Shown: positions 1-11,540, counted from the stretch's first letter. The stretch is 64,000 nt of DNA from Trichobilharzia regenti (GCA_944472135.2 OX235262.1:25839362-25903361); one strand, 5' to 3'. The notes: generated from the letters alone by a model not told the origin. Program-made: numbers and translations.

Positions 1-144
1 AAAGTGTAAAGCCATAACAAATATACTTTCTATAAAATGTACATCTAAATTAACTGTGGAATTGGATTACTAGAAAAGAACACTAATAAAGAAACTCTTT
101 TTTGTCTCCGAGCATTAGAGAACTAACATATATATAGTATATTA

Positions 145-171
145 GCATATATATATATATATATATATATA
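145..171. repeat. (TA)n microsatellite
   Basis: Uninterrupted alternating A/T. It is the target into which the LTR at 172-479 is inserted; the same TA tract resumes directly after that LTR. Confidence 0.95.
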
Positions 172-478
172 TGTGGTGAGAGCAGCCTGCTAGCCGATTG
201 GTCGACATTAATCTACGTCAATGTCTAGGTCACTAATATGGGCCGTCAGAAAATATGAACAAGGCTGTTTCAACAACCAATCACAGCAAACTTAAACGTG
301 GGCAAATATGATTCGCAGAGAGATGGCTCCACTTTCCGAGGAACTCGGAAAAAACCAATCAGAAGACTGCGTTTGTCCACTTGACTAGGCTATAATAATG
401 TATGTGAAATTTATATAAATACGTGTTGATTTTCGCAATAAAACGATCTGTTGCCTGGCCCTTGTCTTCTGTTGGTAC

Positions 479-479
<1 letters not shown>
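172..479 (+). mobile_element. Solo LTR (TGT...ACA) inserted in a TA repeat
   Basis: A 308-bp block begins TGTGGTGAG and ends GGTACA, with TATAT on both sides. It has a TATA-like ttatataaat near 410-420 and a polyadenylation signal aataaa near 437, in the order expected of an LTR on the plus strand. A diverged relative lies at about 31480-31780 with the same order of landmarks. No gag or pol lies next to it, so it is a solo LTR. I infer a Ty3/gypsy-type source from the TGT/ACA ends and size only; the superfamily is not proven. Confidence 0.6.

Positions 480-517
<38 letters not shown>
477..517. repeat. (TA)n(GA)n microsatellite
   Basis: Alternating TA followed directly by an uninterrupted GA run. 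Confidence 0.9.
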
Positions 518-574
518 AACAAGCCATCTTAATCGGAGCTATCCGGCACATACTAATTTATATGATCTATAAGG

Positions 575-1150
575 AAAGTGGGGTGGCTAAGACTACTCTT
601 TCTATCGTATTATACTATTATTCCCTTGGGTTTCCAATGGAACACAGAGCTTCAGCAGAACACTTTCATTTCACTCTGTTATCTGAAGTCCTTTTCAGCT
701 GGCTCCAAAATTGCTCATAAGGTTTCATTGACGCGTGAGACCATCCTCTCCATATCCAACTTGTTATTTTCCATTCATATTCCACTCAAATGCTAGTCAG
801 ATGTGTGTCATATCATGTGCGTAGGCGACACAGTGGTTAGGACTCTCGCCGACCATGGAAATGGTCCGAGGTTCGATCCCCTGCCGACGCACACCTGACA
901 TCTATGGTCTACCTGAAAAATTTGGGCTACCGATATCACATGTTGAAAATTCCATACTTGTACCAAAAATACAGTGTGGAATCAAGCTGTAACCAAAAAT
1001 AAAAAATTAAAAGGTTTTGTCAGTGCATGACTAATCCATCTTCATTTATTTCCCTATGTTTGCTGCTCAATAGGTTCTCGGTCATTTCAGTGTTAGAGTT
1101 ACTTATTGTCAATCTTTTCTGACCATCTGATCTTCAAAATGATGTTGACG
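575..1150. repeat. Dispersed repeat family, split by a SINE
   Basis: Text resembling 'cttgggtttcca...' and '...caataggttctcggt' recurs at about 10946-11540 and, inverted, at 28130-28520. The shared blocks keep the same order. No coding frame is convincing. The tRNA-derived SINE at 815-1012 sits inside this copy. Confidence 0.4.
815..1012 (+). mobile_element. tRNA-derived SINE
   Basis: A tRNA-like head starts at gtgcgtaggcgacac. It has an A-box-like cagtggttaggac and a B-box ggttcgatcccc, and is closed by ccgacgcac. A body (gggctaccgatatcac, cagtgtggaatcaagctg) and an A-rich tail follow. The same head plus body recurs at 18940-19140 and 33022-33205. Confidence 0.75.
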
Positions 1151-1269
1151 AAAGTTTGAAGTAGTCTGTTGTGACGCATACACAAAGTCTCTGAACTACA
1201 TAAGCGCACTCACTCGATATCAGTATTCAAAATCCATATTTCGATCTTTTTGCTTAGTGCAGCAGATTT

Positions 1270-1600
1270 CTTCCACAATGAAAGTCAGTTTCCCTTTTCA
1301 GACCCTAGTAATGTGTTTTACATCCACCTCTATAACACTATAGAGTTGTAACGATGCTGCCTAGATATCTGGAAGAAATGACCTCCTTTAAATTCCTCCC
1401 ATTGATGGTGACTGTTCGTTGTTGGTTGAATGTCTTCATCATCACTGTCTTCTCTACGTTCACTTGAGGCGTTGTCTTCGTTAACTGCCTCTTCTGCCAA
1501 CTTGCTGGTTGTCACCTGTAAATCTTCAAGTTTGTGTTACAGTAGACATAAATCGTCCGCGAAATCCAGATTATCTAAAGTCTTCCAGTCGGCCCAACGT
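1270..1600 (-). pseudogene. Degraded RTE/SR2-like reverse transcriptase fragment
   Basis: On the minus strand a frame reads through an FADD-type remnant (ADDLCLL) followed by KLAEEAV and, in a neighbouring frame, an RYLGSIV-like stretch, with several frame changes. That order (catalytic FADD, then the YLGSI block) is seen in RTE-type non-LTR reverse transcriptases. A cognate fragment with [11 protein letters not shown] lies at about 36170-36365 on the plus strand. It is a short inactive remnant. Confidence 0.5.
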
Positions 1601-2039
1601 AAATCTATATCTCACACCCCACAATCTATTGCATGGTACATACAGTCCACCACAACCATGTACAACTTCCATTATTGCGGACTTATGTTACTCTCAGTTA
1701 GTATCAATTATTCCATGTGATCGAGATAAACATATGTTCAAATTTTTATTGTAATTAATAATTTTACAATGCTCAGGTTTTAGCTAACTGAGAACCTTCA
1801 AAGTAATAAAAGATGAACTCATATTATCTTGGTACATTGGTCATATTTGCTCTCTTCAAAAATCTTTACAGTGGACTTCATTACTGAGTGGTTCTAAAAG
1901 CAAAACCAACGCGATGATGCTGAAAAATTGTATTCAACTTTTGTCTTTAACATTACCATCATAATTAATTTACTTTCTATATTAAGTTATTACATTTATT
2001 CCTATAATCCCAATTTATTTTTTTCTCGTTGTAAATCCC
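1601..2039. other. Unassigned AT-rich stretch
   Basis: No coding frame, tRNA-like box or recognisable repeat was found. Confidence 0.4.
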
Positions 2040-3240
2040 AATTTGTTTAATAATAGTTATAATAATAATAATCTACTTTATTCCAAAAACAGTACTTATA
2101 ATACAGAATGGAATTCTCAGCATTTGTCACAGTATCTTGCATCTGATTTACTTAAAGTATAAATGAAATTAAAAATGAGAACAAAGTAACCAGAGGAATT
2201 TGTCCACGTTTACGACATAAAGTCAAAAATATTTGAAGCACGAATTGAGATCATTTAAATATTATAACAGTAATAATAATAATAATAACAGTGAGTTTGT
2301 TTCAAACAGTACTGTCGATTCAGTTTGGAAATTTTAGCATGTTACTATAGAGTATTGAATGTAATGTTCAGTTGAGATAGCAGCATAGTGAGGGGAAATA
2401 CGACATTAACAGTGATAACACAGCTTAAACGATGTTCACACTTATGAAAAATAAATAAATAAAAACGAAAATTGATAGGATTATAAATATAAGAAATACA
2501 ATAACAATCAAGTTTGGTGCTGTAAAGGTGGAAGAAATGGTTTATTTAGTAGTGCAAAGAAGGTTAGTTAGTTAGTTCATGCCTGACACCATTTTCATCA
2601 CATAAAGTACGTACCGCCAAATATGGTATAGTGTAATTTTTATACTTAGACGTACGTGCATAAAATCTTTTGAAATGACTTCTTGTTTTACTTGAGGAGA
2701 CACAAGGTTAGATGGAGCCTCGGGTAGAGTGGGTGTTCAGAGTCTGACAAAATTCCTCTAGCAAATTTGTTACATGACATCAAGTGCCTGTCCATGACAA
2801 TGTCAACGATTTGGCCCAATGGGATACCACTCGTCCTACTGACAGTCTTCAGAGTTCTACGAAGTATGACATAGTCTTTTTTAAGCAATTCAGGAGAGAA
2901 TAAGTAGGGTTGAACAGCAAAGAAGAATAGGTAAAATACGCGAGTTGACAAACTGTAAGAGGAGTGGTTGGTTGGGTTATGCCTGAGTGCCTCAACTTCT
3001 TTACGTAAAAAGTCAGACGAAATATTCTTTTAAAAATCGCTAAGACACGGGAAGACCAGGATAAGTCAGAAGAAAAAATGAATCCAAGATACTTAGCTTC
3101 AGACTTGATTTCTATATCGGTATCATCAATTTCGCAAGGGTCATAGAAACCAACAGCTTCATTTAACTTTCCTTTGCATCGGAAACATAACCTCCATCTT
3201 TGGTAATTATACTGATGTGACGTTTTACATTGAAACTGAA
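2040..3240 (-). pseudogene. 3' part of a non-LTR retrotransposon
   Basis: The minus strand carries a frame at 2688-2951 ending in an ARGILSDSEHPLYPRL-like motif. This resembles the C-terminal 'F..IL.D..HPL' region of jockey/CR1-group reverse transcriptases. Upstream (about 3060-3160) is an EAKYLG-like thumb remnant. The 3' UTR-like text near 2060-2140 (ctactttattccaaaaacagtactt) recurs at 32100-32180. Several breaks make it inactive. Confidence 0.45.
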
Positions 3241-3599
3241 GAGAAAAAACAACACTAAATCCAATAAGAGAAGAAATTCCAGTCCGTCAACGAAACTTCA
3301 GTCTGTGAATCAATTCAACTAGGCTAATTAAATTAGAACTGGATTTCCACACTGAAGTCTAATGTTCACCTGAGTCTATAAATGTCAGTGCATACGAATT
3401 CCTTGCTGGTTCCCAAAACATTCAGTGCTCTATTAATCAAATATACAATTTTCGATTAGTTTACCACCTCCACCTTCATAAAACACATAATTATATTGCA
3501 ATAGATACTAAATATGCCCGAAGGAGTAGGTAGTATGTACTTAAGTTTCCACAGGTTTCGATGACTCAGGTTACACTTTTATCCTCATAAAATACTAAC
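3241..3599. other. Unassigned AT-rich stretch
   Basis: No gene or repeat was recognised. Confidence 0.35.
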
Positions 3600-4661
3600 T
3601 GTCTCCCTGGATTCAACATACAACTTGGCACCGAAGTGCAGCAGTTCGAGTTGCCACCTTCCAAATAGCACACAAGGGTAGACAAGAAGATGAATGAAGA
3701 AAGAATCAATAGAGTTTGACAAGTATAAGAGTGAAACAGGATCGGTAATGGTAGAAAGGAATATGAAAGATTACAGAGACTGAATACATCTGCCCTGGCC
3801 ATTGACAACGATTTTGAGCCATGTCACCTATTGTCTCCAGCCATTGATTCCTAGAGTCCCGAGGGCCCCAACCCGGAAGTCGGCATCTCCCTACCTGACT
3901 CAGTTTAACTGTCAAGGATTTCATGGATTGATGAGGCCATGTTTTTGTCTGTCCACCACTTACTCTTTTCCAACCTGTACCTATATCAGCTAGTAATGCC
4001 CGTCGGGGAGGCGATGGTTAGGCATGCGAAGCACGTGACCTAGCCATCTCAATCTATGTAACTTTATAGCCTCGTCGATTGATTTTCCCTCTTTGCTCAA
4101 CACTCTACGCCTAACGTCAACATTACTTACCTTATTAAACCACCTAACGTGAGGAAGAGATCGCAGACATCTATGATCAAAAACAGTCAACCTTTTCATG
4201 TCTCCAACTCGTATTGGCCATGTTTCAGAGCCATAGAGAAGGACGGACGGACGGAGCGAACTGCTGAGCAGTACACACGTCCCATGGTTGATAGCCGGAT
4301 GTCACGCCTACACCAGAGATGGTGTAAGTCAGCGAAAGCAGCTCGAGCTTTTTGGATCTGTTCTGAGATTTCGTCGCCAATCAGTCCGTTGGTGCTGATA
4401 TAACATCCCAAATAGGTGAAGTGGTCAACATGTTCTATCACTTCACTCCCTATCACTAAGCTAGGAGTTGACGTAGTCCAGTCCTGTAGCAGCATCTTAC
4501 ATTTTATAGGGGCGAGTCGCATGCCAAACATACGAAGATTGCTGCTCAAGGTGTTCAGAAGACTCTGCTGGATTTTGTCAGCATCCTCCCCTAACAGGAC
4601 TATGTCATCTGCATATTCTAAGTCCATAAAATTATTCCCTGGTAACAAGTCGGTTCCTAAG
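3600..4661 (-). mobile_element. 5'-truncated RTE-like retrotransposon fragment
   Basis: Minus-strand frames at 4196-4648 and 3990-4199 carry the YADDIVLL catalytic motif. They continue into the C-terminal region with RRRVL and [10 protein letters not shown] blocks. The 3' UTR (aagttctatgttgaatccag, inverted) ends near 3600. It shares diagnostic errors with the plus-strand copy at 8830-9904, including a CCGTCCGTCCGTCC expansion and a GGCCAGGG change near the ORF end. The two therefore derive from one degenerate source or from a duplication. Confidence 0.85.
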
Positions 4662-5370
4662 TATTTGGTTCATGGTATATAGCAATAAAAATGCAAGTTT
4701 CATCTTGCTTACATCTTATCAAGCTGGATAGACGTGAATCTTCAGTGGGTGCTGATGTTCTTCCCCCAATGAAACTCGAATATTCAAAATTCATCGCTCG
4801 ACAAAAACAGCAATTCGTCATCTACTCTAGGCCACTGGGTGTCAAACAAAAATAAAGAGCAGATATAAGCGATTTCCTAAATTTTATTTCTAGATATTCA
4901 CAGTATCCAAAATAAAATTTGTACAAGTTACAATTTTTAGAGAAAAAAATGATGGAGAAATAACACAAAAAAAGCTTAACAATGTGAAGCACTAATAAAA
5001 ATTTGTAAAAGTTTTCGTTTGAATAAATAAAAGATTACAATGCTAAGGGTACATAATTATCACTAGAAAAAGGTAAATAACATCCCATCATTCCGGTCGT
5101 GATCTCGGTTGCCTTTTTCCATATTCGCCTATATCATACTTCAAAATAAACAGAACAATATCAGAAAACCGTTTTTTGAGTATTCACAAAAGGTATTTGT
5201 TTATTATGCAAAAACAAAAGTGCAAGATATCGATTGCATAAGAGCATAACTTAAAGATATCAGAACTGCATCTATTTAACTGCATTATCAGTCCAATGAT
5301 AGAATGCTCTTCAGCCGAGCACCTGATCAAATTCCGACTCTTGATCGACGAACTATTAAATCCAGCCTGA
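4662..5370. other. Unassigned AT-rich stretch
   Basis: Low-complexity AT-rich sequence with no recognisable element or coding frame. Confidence 0.35.
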
Positions 5371-5557
5371 TTTTCCAAGTGTTGGTTGGCAGAGATTTGA
5401 TTAATTTCAGGATTTCATCATAAAGTGACATGGATTAGAGGACCACTGGGAGTACTGGACAGCTGTTTCGTCCTAGTTTGTGACTCTTCACAGTAGGCAC
5501 ACCCACCACCAGGGTAAAACCCATGACCTCGTAGACCATTAAGCCACTGGGAGCCGA
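5371..5557 (-). mobile_element. Hammerhead-bearing SINE, left part, split by an RTE insertion
   Basis: The minus strand carries a tRNA-like region with gacctcgtagaccattaagcc (inverted) and then a degenerate hammerhead at about 5449-5500, in which the conserved C of CTGAAGA is deleted. The SINE text breaks at actgggagccga (5546-5557) and resumes after 9904 as actgggacccga, a 12-bp target duplication with one mismatch. Confidence 0.75.
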
Positions 5558-5594
5558 CCCGACCGAAAGCTGCTACCTTGACGTGGTAGTCGGG
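5558..5594 (+). ncRNA. Possible HDV-like ribozyme 5' half at element start
   Basis: The first bases of the element (CCCGACC) can pair with GTCGGG at 5589-5594. A small hairpin (ACC, seven-base loop, GGT) sits just before the second strand. This is the P1/P3 order of HDV-like ribozymes, which are known at the 5' ends of several non-LTR retrotransposons. I could not place P2 or P4 convincingly, so this is a candidate only. Confidence 0.3.
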
Positions 5595-5812
5595 CTTGAA
5601 CACCGCAATGACCTAATCAGGCTATACTGGCTGAGACTTATGTCTCTTCAGGTCCTACCATGCCAGAAAGGTTGTTTGGATAGCGGTTAGACAAAAAGTA
5701 GCTACCCAATCCAATGCTATGATACAAACAAACTCACAAAATATCATGCCGGATCGGTCGGGGCCCAGATTAACAACGACCGCGCTTCCTGCTGCCGTGT
5801 CACAGGGCAGAA

Positions 5813-8800
5813 GTGACAAATATGCTACTGAGACACCCAAACAAAAAGAACGAACAAAAACAGGCCGCGTGTGACCGGCCTCAAGCAGTTGTCCCCTGGG
5901 CTCTGCGGTCACGCAACCAACTTCCACGGTGTGGGCAGCCGGGAAGTAACAATCGCCCTCACAATCCGAAATGCACACGAAACCTCTCTAATCCTCACTT
6001 ATCTTTGTCTTCATCTTCATCTCTATCACCTTACCTTCCTTCCACTGATGCAACTCCTCTACTTGATGGCTCCTCACTTCCTCTTCACTCTGTGTCCACT
6101 AAAAACGACGGAAGCCAAAAAACCACCACCGATAGTCTCCTAAAGCCACGCCACCAATTTCATATAGGAGCTTTTAATGTTAGGACACTTTGCCAAATAG
6201 GACAACAAGCATCACTAGCCAAGACCCTGGCATCCCGAGCCATTGATGTATGTTGTGTTTCAGAAACACGCATACAAGACCCAAGTGTGGTTATTCACCT
6301 AACCCCACCTGGCCAACAGGATGAATCTGCAAAATTCACCTTGAGGGTGTCAGGAGATGCCACAGCTAGTTCACGAGGATTAGCTGGCGTAGGGATAGCT
6401 TTGAGTACTAGGGCAGAAAAGACATTACTTGACTGGATCCCGGTAGATAGCCGAATGTGTGCTGTCCGTCTGAACGGATCAGTAAAAAGGAGAAAGGACT
6501 GCACTACTCGCCGATGCCTTTTCGTAATCTCCGCCTACGCCCCCACTGACTGCAACGAAGGATGAGTTCTACCAAAAGCTGTCTAGTTTGGTGAGAAAGG
6601 CTAAACGCTCAGATATAGTCGTTCTAGCTGGTGACTTTAATGCTCAAGTAGGGAAATTGTGTCAATCTGAGAAGGATGTCGGTGGCACCTATGGAGTTCC
6701 GTGCCAGCGAACCGACAACGGTGACCGTCTCCTACAGTTCTGTTCTGATAATCATTTGTTTCTTGTAAGCACTAACTTTAAACACAAGGAGAGACACTGT
6801 TTGACCTGGCGACCCCCATCATCAAACCAACGCTGGACACAAATAGACCACATAGCAATAAGCTATCGTTGGCGTGGGTCGGTAGGAGATTGTCGCTCCT
6901 TCTGGAACACGTGTGTAGATACCGATCACGCACTGGTCCGGGCTCGTGTGTGCTTACGACTGAACGGACGTAGGAAACAGCTGGCGGTAAAACCATCACG
7001 TCCCCAGCTCGATCAGGAAACTAAATCCCTATTTGAGGAAGAACTAGCTAAACGCATATCTGAATTCGACAGCTGTGCTCACCCTGGAGAAGCCTGGAAG
7101 AATATTCAGTCAGCCATAGATACAGCTGTAAAAGCTGTGAATAAGGCAAATCCAAAGGTGAGTAAAAACCACTGGATTTCGACTGCCTCATCCGAACTGA
7201 TAGATGCTAGAAGACTTATTCCGGCGAGCTCCGAATTCAATGAGGAGCGAAAGCTGCACAAAAGGAAACTTACTAAAAGTCTCCGCAAGGACCGTGAACA
7301 GTGGTGGCTGACAAAGGCGAAAGAGATGGAAAAAGCATCGGCGATAGGCAACACTAGGCAACTCTTTAGACTCATCAGGGAAACGGGTGGGAGAAGGCAA
7401 ATCATAAGTGAGACTATTTCTGAGAAAAATGGCTCCTTAATTAGCTCTCAGGATAGACGCCTTGAACGCTGGAAAGAACACTTTGAGGGACAATTTAACT
7501 TGCCTACAGCCACACTGAACCTCCCCCCCATCCAGCACACACCCGAATGGGATATAGACACTGGTCCGCCGTCTGTAAGTGAGGTCACAAAAGCTATCAG
7601 TAATTTGAAACGAGGCAAAGCGGCAGGACCCGACGGAATTATTCCGGAGGTGTTTAAATATGGGGGTGACATACTAGTTTGTAGATTAACTGAGGTACTA
7701 GGCAAAGTCTGGGAATCAGAGACAGTGCCATCAGACTGGGGTAAGTCACTTATTATACCGATATTCAAGAAGGGAAACAAGTCCTCGTGTGATAATCATA
7801 GGGGGATCAGCCTAACGAACATAGTCTCTAAAATCCTAGGCTCAGTAATCATGCATAGACTAAGCAGAACTCGGGAGGAACAGACAAGGGAAAATCAAGC
7901 AGGCTTTAGACCAGGTAGAGGGTGCATAGATCATATCTTCACTCTTCGACAGATTCTAGAACATAGACACACTTTTCGGCGTCCAACAATTGTCATATTT
8001 CTTGACTTGAAGGCGGCCTTCGACTCCGTGGATCGAAAGGTACTATGGCAATGTCTGACTGTGAAGGGAGTGCCAAGAAAGTACATTGCACTAATCAAGG
8101 CACTCTATTCAAAGCCTCCAAAGCCTCAGGATGGTCGGGGGTGGGTGTCTTGCGCTGCGGGTTGGCCACCCCTCCGTACACCTCTTGAAATGCTCCCATA
8201 TGACCGGGCGTCTTACATAGCCTCTCCTGAGGAAGTCCTACTCACTGCCTTCACGTGGCGGAGGTGTTTGTCACCGAAGTGAGAGGCCAAAAGCGGATAC
8301 CCGGCACTCTTCACCGGGTTAACTGTCCATTAGATGACAGTCTAGGGGAGATGGCTAAACCCTGATTCCAAACCTCCAACGACTGGCGTATGAAGCTCAC
8401 CGGCAGACGTATGGACAAAGGACTTATTGGATGCCCTGGATGACTGGCCCCATTCAAAAAGGCGAATGAACCGGACTCCGGTCACCGGCTGCCAATGGAT
8501 AGTGGACTCCCTACTCCACTCCCACTGCCTTGTAGGTCACACTTGGTTGTGTAAAGGCTAGAGCTGCACTCTCAAACAAAGGCCGAGCGATGCTGGGGAC
8601 ATCACTCGTACCCAATTCCCATGAAACTTCATGGTTCATGAAGCCGGCTCATCCTCCCGTAGGAGATAGCCGAAGTAAAGTAAGTAAGTATTCAAACTCA
8701 AGTAGTCGTGTAAGGGCATATGGGGAATTGTCATCTGAATTGGCAACAACCAGTGGTGTCCGACAGGGATGTCCACTCTCCCTATTTCTGTTTAACTTCA

Positions 8801-9797
8801 TCATAGATATCCTGATGGAAGTATCCTTAACTGAACGTAACGACTTAGGAATCGACTTGTTACCACAGAACAGTCCTATGGACTTAGAATATGCAGATGA
8901 CATAGTCCTGTTAGGGGAGGATGCTGACAAAATGCAGAGTCTTCTGAACACCTTGAGCAGCAATCTTCGTATGTTTGGCATGCGACTCGCCCCTATAAAA
9001 TGTAAGATGCTGCTACAGGACTGGACTACGTCAACTCCTAGCTTAGTGATAGGGAGTGAAGTGATAGAACATGTTGACCACTTCACCTATTTGGGATGTT
9101 ATATCAGCACCAACGGACTGATTGGCGATGAAATCTCAGAACAGATCCAAAAAGCTCGAGCTGCTTTCGCTGACTTACACCATCTCTGGTGTAGGCGTGA
9201 CATCCGGCTATCAACCATGGGACGTGTGTACTGCTCAGCAGTTCGCTCCGTCCGTCCGTCCTTCTCTATGGCTCTGAAACATGGCCAATACGAGTTGGAG
9301 ACATGAAAAGGTTGACTGTTTTTGATCATAGATGTCTGCGATCTCTTCCTCACGTTAGGTGGTTTAATAAGGTAAGTAATGTTGACGTTAGGCGTAGAGT
9401 GTTGAGCAAAGAGGGAAAATCAATCGACGAGGCTATAAAGTTACATAGATTGAGATGGCTAGGTCACGTGCTTCGCATGCCTAACCATCGCCTCCCCCGA
9501 CGGGCATTACTAGCTGATATAGGTACAGGTTGGAAAAGAGTAAGTGGTGGACAGACAAAAACATGGCCTCATCAATCCATGAAATCCTTGACAGTTAAAC
9601 TGAGTCAGGTAGGGAGATGCCGACTTCCGGGTTGGGGCCCTCGGGACTCTAGGAATCAATGGCTGGAGACAATAGGTGACATGGCTCAAAATCGTTGTCA
9701 ATGGCCAGGGCAGATGTATTCAGTCTCTGTAATCTTTCATATTCCTTTCTACCATTACCGATCCTGTTTCACTCTTATACTTGTCAAACTCTATTGA
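5813..9797 (+). pseudogene. Broken endonuclease-reverse transcriptase ORF of the RTE-like element
   Basis: Four readable segments make up the gene. Segment 5813-6565 has a Ser-rich leader, then the APE endonuclease start [10 protein letters not shown] and the SETR catalytic Glu. Segment 6588-8113 has GDFNAQVG, the DHIAIS block, the RT start [16 protein letters not shown] and [12 protein letters not shown]. Segment 8697-9301 has VRQGCPLS and YADDIVLL. Segment 9303-9797 has DHRCLRSL and RLRWLGHV. The first break is a short deletion near 6555. The second is the 575-bp insertion. The third is a frame change near 9301. The intact homologue at 40183-43611 shows the expected continuous frame. Confidence 0.85.
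8114..8688 (+). mobile_element. 575-bp unclassified insertion with 8-bp target duplication
   Basis: The insertion is flanked by tattcaaa at 8106-8113 and 8689-8696, and interrupts the reverse transcriptase exactly where the intact copy reads on. It is richer in G and C than its surroundings. It ends in a simple tail (gtaaagtaagtaag), which suggests target-primed insertion. No coding domain or tRNA boxes were recognised. The 564-residue frame that runs into it at 8114-8282 is accidental. Confidence 0.8.
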
Positions 9798-9904
9798 TTC
9801 TTTCTTCACTCATCTTCTTGTCTACCCTTGTGTGCTATTTGGAAGGTGGCAACTCGAACTGCTGCACTTCGGTGCCAAGTTCTATGTTGAATCCAGACAA
9901 ACAG

Positions 9905-10165
9905 ACTGGGACCCGATCCAATAGTCTATGAATTCCAACTTCTACCAATTCACTAACGATATAGCGCAACCACTAGCCAATGTCATCGGTGGCGGAGGCG
10001 AGTATTTGTCTTCATACCCAACCTGCTGCACTCCACTGGTCATGACATCCCATTAGAATTCAGGTAACTACCTACCTGTATAGGGCTAGTCACTAGTGAG
10101 CATCAGACTGATATTCAAGTTTTGGTTTGCAAGCATTCGACTGGTTTCAGGATTTCATCATGAAC
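9905..10165 (-). mobile_element. Hammerhead-bearing SINE, right part
   Basis: This continues the SINE broken at 5557. It contains the body shared with 22450-22690 and 12315-12400 (gatatagcgcaaccactagccaatg, and further on gagcatcagactgatattcaag). No ribozyme lies in this part. Confidence 0.7.
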
Positions 10166-10345
10166 CATTGCATCGGGTCTCAGTGGCTCAATGGTCTACG
10201 AAGTCGCCTTGTAACCAGAAGCTCCGGGGTTTGAATTCTGGTGGTGGGTGCGTACTGTGAAGAGTCACAAACTATAACGAAACAGCTGTCCAGTACTCCC
10301 AGTGGTCCTCTAATTGATGCCAGTTCATGGTAAAATCCTGAAACC
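10166..10345 (+). mobile_element. Hammerhead-bearing SINE copy, opposite orientation
   Basis: It carries a tRNA-like tggctcaatggtctacga and ggggtttgaattc. A degenerate hammerhead follows (gaagagtcacaaac ... acgaaacagctgtccagtact, near 10255-10300) in which the C of CTGAAGA is lost and stem II is broken. It abuts the minus-oriented copy, making an inverted pair. Confidence 0.65.
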
Positions 10346-10945
10346 AGCCAATAAGCCTGAAAAGCAGGGAAAGTTCAGCATGCCGTAAAAATAACACCAC
10401 TGTCCTATTGTGACAGATATGAAAGCAGATACTCATGAATAGAATTGATTGGCTGACAACAATTAGGAAATCATCATTCATTCGGCTTATACTCAGTAGT
10501 AAGTCGAAAGTGATCTGATTATCGCGTAAATTGATTGCCTTGTATTTCGGCCATATAAGAATTTATCCAATCAAATGGTGAAACAACCTTAAATTAGAGG
10601 AAAACACAGATTGTTTTATTTCGTTTTGAATTAGATGCAAATAGTCATCCCGGGTTCTTCGATCTTCACCAACTCGTTAAATGTATAACTTGAAGTCAAT
10701 CGAAACTGCAAAAACCCGACAATTTAATACATTTCTCATTGAAAAGAACTTCAGCCAAATAGGATCTATAACACCCAATAAAATGAACTAAAGTTATACA
10801 AAATGAGAGGAGATCCGAAGTCAGATATTAATCATACCAGCGATAAAAGAACTTCAAGTGGATATAGAGAAGACACAGGTGATGAAGATGACCAACCAAC
10901 CAACAACAACAAGCATCAATCACCATCAACAGGGGGAATTTTGTA
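10346..10945. other. Unassigned stretch
   Basis: Nothing was recognised. The text near 10800-10930 is low-complexity and A/C-rich. Confidence 0.35.
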
Positions 10946-11540
10946 ATGAAGTCACTTTTTCCACTTATCTGGTGGCTTCAACAGCATATCTCTGTTTCAC
11001 CCTGTTCTTTGCCGTCCTCTTTAGCTGACTGCAAGATCACTCGATCTCCTACATGCCACTATCGACCACCATTTTCCATTCAAGTTCCACTTGAGGGCCG
11101 GGAGCACAATGTCACTCGTCGGTCTTCTCAGTGTGTATTCTATGCATCTCTACTTCCTTCTACCTATTTACTAACCAATAGGTTCTTGGTTTGTTCTTTA
11201 CCACAGTCTTCTGTGTTGCTTATCCTTTCAACCCGGTCATCTGATCCTCCTCAGTATTGAGCCAGCCCAGCCAAATGTTAATCCAAGTAGGAAACTTGTT
11301 GGAAATACTTTTCGTGAGCCGAAGGCCAAGTCTCAGAACCATACCAAAGAACTAATTCAACATTACTGTTGAAAATCTAAATCTTGTTTCTTATTCTGAG
11401 TGCAGCAGATTCCACACTGATTTCAGAGTAATAGGAGCGCCCACCTTGCTGCTCTGATTCTGCCTTTGATATCTTCGTCCACGTCACCTGTAGTTGAAAC
11501 GAAGCTGTCCTAATAAGTGAGGTAAGTAGACTGGTTCGAA
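10946..11540 (+). repeat. Dispersed repeat family copy
   Basis: Shares ordered blocks with 575-1150 and, inverted, 28130-28520, such as aataggttcttggtttgtt and tgagtgcagcagattcc. No convincing coding frame. Confidence 0.4.

Larger units (their letters stand above)
5558..9904 (+). mobile_element. 5'-complete RTE-like non-LTR retrotransposon (inactive)
   Basis: The element starts with cccgaccgaaagctgctacc and ends in a short cagacaaacag tail. Target duplications lie at 5546-5557 and 9905-9916. It encodes an APE-type endonuclease ([14 protein letters not shown]), then a reverse transcriptase ([14 protein letters not shown]) and a C-terminal RLRWLGHV region. I call it RTE-like because one frame carries APE plus RT with a short CAGA-type tail. 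It is 5' complete because the same first nucleotides begin the copy at 40004-43771. It is inactive: there are frame changes near 6555 and 9300, and a 575-bp insertion at 8114-8688. Confidence 0.85.

Noticed and set aside
6295..6504. Antisense ORFs over the RTE-like coding region (here and many others)
   Set aside because: They are mirror frames of the endonuclease-reverse transcriptase and recur only where that gene is present.
8114..8282. Extra C-terminal coding sequence of the 6588-8282 frame
   Set aside because: It lies wholly inside the 575-bp insertion, and the intact homologue has no such sequence.
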